This document shows positions 61,249 through 64,000 of a stretch of 64,000 nucleotides of DNA, one piece after another (position 1 is the first letter of the stretch; every line of letters starts with the position of its first letter). The stretch comes from Desulfobacterales bacterium (lineage in GTDB: Bacteria; Desulfobacterota; Desulfobacteria; Desulfobacterales; JAFDDL01). The position numbers and the translations under genes were made by a program. Under the pieces are notes generated by a model that made no database searches, was not told where the DNA came from, and saw nothing but the letters and a program-made list of their open reading frames with translations. Where the stretch lies: the NCBI GenBank assembly GCA_034003325.1, contig JAVEYW010000005.1:1-64000 (forward strand), written 5' to 3'.

Positions 61249-61980
61249 ATGGCGAGCAAAGGCAAAGAGAGCGGGCCTGAATTCAAAGCGGACTCCAACG
61301 CATGGATGGCCACATTTGCGGATTTGGTGATGTTGCTGCTGACTTTTTTCGTATTGCTGCTGACCATGAAATCGATGGATGCTGGAAAGGTCAAGGAGAT
61401 GTTCGTACCCACTTACGGACCACTGGATTTTATTCAGGAAGCGGATCAAATGGGGGACGCACTTGAATTTGATCATTACATCAAGTCCGTTGTCATTAGT
61501 TCAACAGAAGCCCTTGAGGAAGCCATCGACTTATTGGACGGGATGAATCCGACACCCGCAAAAGAGCGGCCGATGGTTCGCCTGCGGGATATTATGGAAA
61601 TGACGGACACCGAAAGGGGCGTTTCCCTCGTGCTGAGGGCGGATAACCTGTTTGAATCCGGGGAGGCTGAAATACGGGTGGACCGTTTGCATATTCTTGA
61701 TGAGATCGGACGCTTGTTTCGATATGCGGCCAATGACATTCTGGTTATGGGACATACGGATAATGTTCCGCTAACCGGGGGGCGCTTTGCCGCCAACATG
61801 GAGTTATCTGCTTATCGGGCGTTAAGCGTGTTGTATTATTTGACGGACAGCTTGGGGCTTAAACCGGAACGCCTAGCGGCAGGCGGGTACGGGGAGTTGC
61901 TTCCCCGATATTCAAACGACAATCCGGAAAACCGATCCAAAAACAGACGGGTTGAGTTTTTACTGAAAAAAGCGATTTAA
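61249..61980 (+). CDS. motB: Flagellar motor stator protein MotB
   Basis: This 243-aa protein has the ion-binding Asp25 in WMATFADLVMLLLTFFVLL, a plug-like linker and a C-terminal OmpA domain (VMGHTDNVPLTGGRFAANMELSAYRA, NPENRSKNRRVEF). It is expected to be the true proton-conducting partner of MotA. It follows the Asp-less paralogue by 130 nt. Confidence 0.92.
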   Translation: MASKGKESGPEFKADSNAWMATFADLVMLLLTFFVLLLTMKSMDAGKVKEMFVPTYGPLDFIQEADQMGDALEFDHYIKSVVISSTEALEEAIDLLDGMNPTPAKERPMVRLRDIMEMTDTERGVSLVLRADNLFESGEAEIRVDRLHILDEIGRLFRYAANDILVMGHTDNVPLTGGRFAANMELSAYRALSVLYYLTDSLGLKPERLAAGGYGELLPRYSNDNPENRSKNRRVEFLLKKAI

Positions 61981-61996
61981 GACGAGGGAGAACATT

Positions 61997-62461
61997 TTGG
62001 CGGAGGAAAAAAAGAAACCACCCATGAAGCTGATTATTATTCTGGCGGTTGTGGTCTTGTTGGCCGGCGGTGGAATTGGGGGATGGTTGGTGCTTAGTAG
62101 TGGCGATGATTCTGCGGCGCCTGTCGCCGGGAAAGAGAAAACCGAACCTGAAACCGCGTTGGGCTTGATTTTTAATATGGAAACCTTTGTGGTGAATTTA
62201 AATGATCCCGGGGGAAAGCGGTATCTTAAAACGAAAATCGATCTTGAATACACCCGCGTGGAATTGGCGGAAGAGTTGACGCAGCGGTTACCCCAGTTGC
62301 GGGATGTGATTTTACTTTTGCTCAGCAACAAATCCCTGGATGAAATTCAGGGTGTTGAAGGTAAAATTGCGCTTCGCAGGGAGTTGATTATGAGAATCAA
62401 CCAGGTACTTAAAGGCGGAAAGATTCGAAATCTGTATTTTACTCAATTTGTGATTCAATAA
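61997..62461 (+). CDS. fliL: Flagellar basal-body-associated protein FliL
   Basis: This 154-aa membrane protein has one helix (MKLIIILAVVVLLAGGGIGGWLVL) and a periplasmic SPFH-like domain (METFVVNLNDPGGKRYLKTKIDLEY, ..RELIMRINQVLKGGKIRNLYFTQFVIQ). The start is TTG at 61997 with gagggag upstream. It supports stator function and sits before fliM, as usual. Confidence 0.92.
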   Translation: MAEEKKKPPMKLIIILAVVVLLAGGGIGGWLVLSSGDDSAAPVAGKEKTEPETALGLIFNMETFVVNLNDPGGKRYLKTKIDLEYTRVELAEELTQRLPQLRDVILLLLSNKSLDEIQGVEGKIALRRELIMRINQVLKGGKIRNLYFTQFVIQ

Positions 62462-62468
62462 AGGTGCC

Positions 62469-63446
62469 ATGGGCGAAATTTTAACTCAGAATGAGGTCGA
62501 CAGTCTTCTCTCCGGGCTAAGTGCCGGTAAGATTGAAACAGAGACCGATGTGGCGGTCGATCTGGACGCGGTAGCCGGTTATGACTTCGCCAGTCAGGAA
62601 CGGGTCATTCGGGGCAGAATGCCCACCTTTGAGGTCATTAACGAGCGCTTTGCCAGGGAGATGCGCGTGAGTATCTCCAATGTATTGCATACCACCATCG
62701 ATATTGCCGCGGAATCCATGGAAACGTTGAAGTTTTCGGAGTTCGGGCGGTCTTTACCCGTGCCTACCAGCCTGCATGTCTTTCGCATGGAACCGCTTCG
62801 AGGGTACGTGTTGCTGGTGTTGGAAAGCGAGTTGGTATACAACCTCATCGATACCTTTTTCGGCGGACAGGGAACGGGAAAGACGAAAATCGAGGGCCGT
62901 GAGTTTACAGCGATTGAAGATGTGATGATTCGAAAGGTTGTGGCCGCCTGCCTGAAGGATCTGGAGACCGCCTGGTCGCCCGTGGAGCCGATTCAGACCG
63001 TTTATGTGCGTGCCGAGGTTAATCCTCAGTTTGCCACGATTGCGCCGCCCACAGACCTGGTCATTGTCTCCAAGTTCGAGGTGGAATTGGAACAAAGTTC
63101 CGGAACCATCTCGCTTTGCCTGCCTTACAGCATGATTGAACCGATTCGAAACAAACTCACCGCCGGTTTTCAAAGTGATGCCCTTGAAATTGACCATGCC
63201 TGGCGAAAGCGATTGACATCGATCATTCTCTCCTCGCAAATTGAATTAAGGGTGGAGTTGGGAAGAGCCGAAATCACCGGCGATCGATTGATTAACCTCA
63301 AGGTGGGCGATATTATTCAGCTTGAAAAGGATGCGGAGCAGACCCTTTACGCGCATGTGGAAGGGCTGGCAAAATTCAGGGGGTATGCCGGAATACAGCG
63401 CGGATTTCAGGCCTTTCGTGTGGAAACGCGTCTTCCCCGAGAATAA
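62469..63446 (+). CDS. fliM: Flagellar motor switch protein FliM
   Basis: This 325-aa C-ring protein has the N-terminal CheY-P-binding peptide (ILTQNEVDSLLSGL), the middle CheC-like domain (MPTFEVINERFAREMRVSISNVLHTTIDI, FFGGQG) and a SpoA domain at the C-terminus. It lies 7 nt after fliL. Confidence 0.97.
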   Translation: MGEILTQNEVDSLLSGLSAGKIETETDVAVDLDAVAGYDFASQERVIRGRMPTFEVINERFAREMRVSISNVLHTTIDIAAESMETLKFSEFGRSLPVPTSLHVFRMEPLRGYVLLVLESELVYNLIDTFFGGQGTGKTKIEGREFTAIEDVMIRKVVAACLKDLETAWSPVEPIQTVYVRAEVNPQFATIAPPTDLVIVSKFEVELEQSSGTISLCLPYSMIEPIRNKLTAGFQSDALEIDHAWRKRLTSIILSSQIELRVELGRAEITGDRLINLKVGDIIQLEKDAEQTLYAHVEGLAKFRGYAGIQRGFQAFRVETRLPRE

Positions 63447-63481
63447 TATAACGACAATGGGCTTTTAATGAATCGTCAAGG

Positions 63482-63805
63482 ATGAGTGAAATGAATAACG
63501 ACGAAAAAACCGCCGGCGACGATGGCGTCGCGATGGAAGAGGGAACCCGGGATCTGGATTTTATTCTGGATATTCCGCTGGATCTGACCGTGGAGCTGGG
63601 GAGAACCAAGATGCTTGTCAATGATCTTCTTCAATTGGGACAGGGTTCGATTGTTGAACTGAACAAAATAGCCGGTGAGCCGCTTGAAATTTATATCAAC
63701 CGAAAACTGGTGGCCCGGGGGGAGGTGGTTGTGGTCAATGAGAAATTCGGCGTGCGCCTGACCGACATCGTCAGCCCTCTGGAGCGTGTCAAAAGCCTTG
63801 GATAA
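63482..63805 (+). CDS. fliN: Flagellar motor switch protein FliN
   Basis: This 107-aa SpoA-domain protein has LDIPLDLTVELGRTKMLVNDLLQLGQGSIVELNKIAGEPLEIYINRKLVARGEVVVVNEKFGVRLTDI, the FliN core. The start may be the ATG at 63491. Confidence 0.96.
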   Translation: MSEMNNDEKTAGDDGVAMEEGTRDLDFILDIPLDLTVELGRTKMLVNDLLQLGQGSIVELNKIAGEPLEIYINRKLVARGEVVVVNEKFGVRLTDIVSPLERVKSLG

Positions 63806-63823
63806 GAAGGGAAGGCGGCCATA

Positions 63824-64000
63824 ATGGATGCAGTATCCGCCGAACCGGTGGTGACTCTGATGCCCGAACTTTGGATGACACTGCTGAAAAGTTTTGGAAT
63901 GCTCTGCGTTGTGCTGGGGGTACTGATCACGGTCTTGTGGCTGTTGCGGCGGCTGCATGATCGCGGGTTATCTGGTCAACCGGGTCTGATTCAAGTCGTG
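63824..64000 (+). CDS. fliO: Flagellar biosynthesis protein FliO (3' end outside window)
   Basis: The first 59 codons are visible: a short periplasmic N-terminus and one membrane helix (FGMLCVVLGVLITVLWLLRRL). This size, topology and place right after fliN are those of FliO, an export-gate assembly factor. The gene runs off the window end. Confidence 0.75.
   Translation, partial: MDAVSAEPVVTLMPELWMTLLKSFGMLCVVLGVLITVLWLLRRLHDRGLSGQPGLIQVV

Noticed and set aside
1-64000. Mobile elements, prophage, tRNA or rRNA genes
   Set aside because: No transposase, integrase, phage structural gene, tRNA cloverleaf or rRNA segment was recognised anywhere in the window.

Overview
The window reads as a chromosomal segment of a flagellated, anaerobic, Gram-negative bacterium, most likely a sulfate-reducer-like member of the Desulfobacterota (Desulfobacterales/Desulfosarcina-type). 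This is an inference from gene content: futalosine-route menaquinone genes, a four-subunit ferredoxin-dependent 2-oxoacid oxidoreductase, fatty-acyl/butyryl-CoA enzymes, a rubrerythrin-like protein, PEP-CTERM and thrombospondin-3 secreted proteins, sigma-54 flagellar promoters and two MotB-like proteins. No rRNA, tRNA, CRISPR array or transposase is visible.

Layout. (1) 1-5.9 kb is an accessory locus. Small lipoprotein genes each precede an N-terminal fragment of a large RTX-type secreted protein, and the last cassette carries the intact 1295-aa gene. Its 3' part holds three near-identical 456-bp tandem repeats plus a partial fourth. (2) 6.1-7.7 kb: menaquinone genes mqnB-mqnD. (3) 7.7-14.0 kb, minus strand: an ebo-like cluster (AP-superfamily EboF-like, UbiA-like EboC, TIM-barrel EboE, TatD-like EboB) in which an inositol-3-phosphate-synthase homologue stands where eboD, a sugar-phosphate cyclase, is expected. 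(4) 14.3-17.1 kb: two exported proteins, the first behind a sigma-54 promoter, then a decayed STN-domain gene. (5) 17.7-23.2 kb, minus strand: thiSGHEC-hemW behind a TPP riboswitch and a riboswitch-controlled terminator. (6) 23.3-29.6 kb: thiolase, 3-hydroxyacyl-CoA dehydrogenase, korDABC-type oxidoreductase and acyl-CoA dehydrogenase. (7) 30.5-31.9 kb: pyrD and a rubrerythrin-like gene. (8) 32.0-35.7 kb, minus strand: cimA-leuA behind a newly recognised 29-codon leader peptide rich in Ile/Leu, with mutually exclusive antiterminator and terminator hairpins. (9) 35.8-41.6 kb: a UbiG-like methyltransferase, a flavoprotein, then signalling genes (REC-GAF-HD-GYP, two PilZ proteins, CheX, CheY). 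(10) 41.7-64.0 kb: two sigma-54 activators flanking an 881-aa TPR protein, then flgB-flgC-fliE-F-G-H-I-J-motE-like, fliK-flgD-flgE, motA-motB-like-motB, fliL-M-N-O (fliO is cut by the window end). Sigma-54 -24/-12 boxes precede flgB, fliK and motA.

How it fits together. Regions 9-10 form one motility unit: c-di-GMP turnover and sensing, chemotaxis adaptation, sigma-54 activators with degenerate receiver domains, and the basal body, hook, stator and switch genes. The most unusual elements are the lipoprotein/RTX cassette array, the ebo variant with a MIPS-type cyclase, the cimA-leuA attenuator, and a stator operon with a MotB paralogue lacking the proton-binding aspartate.
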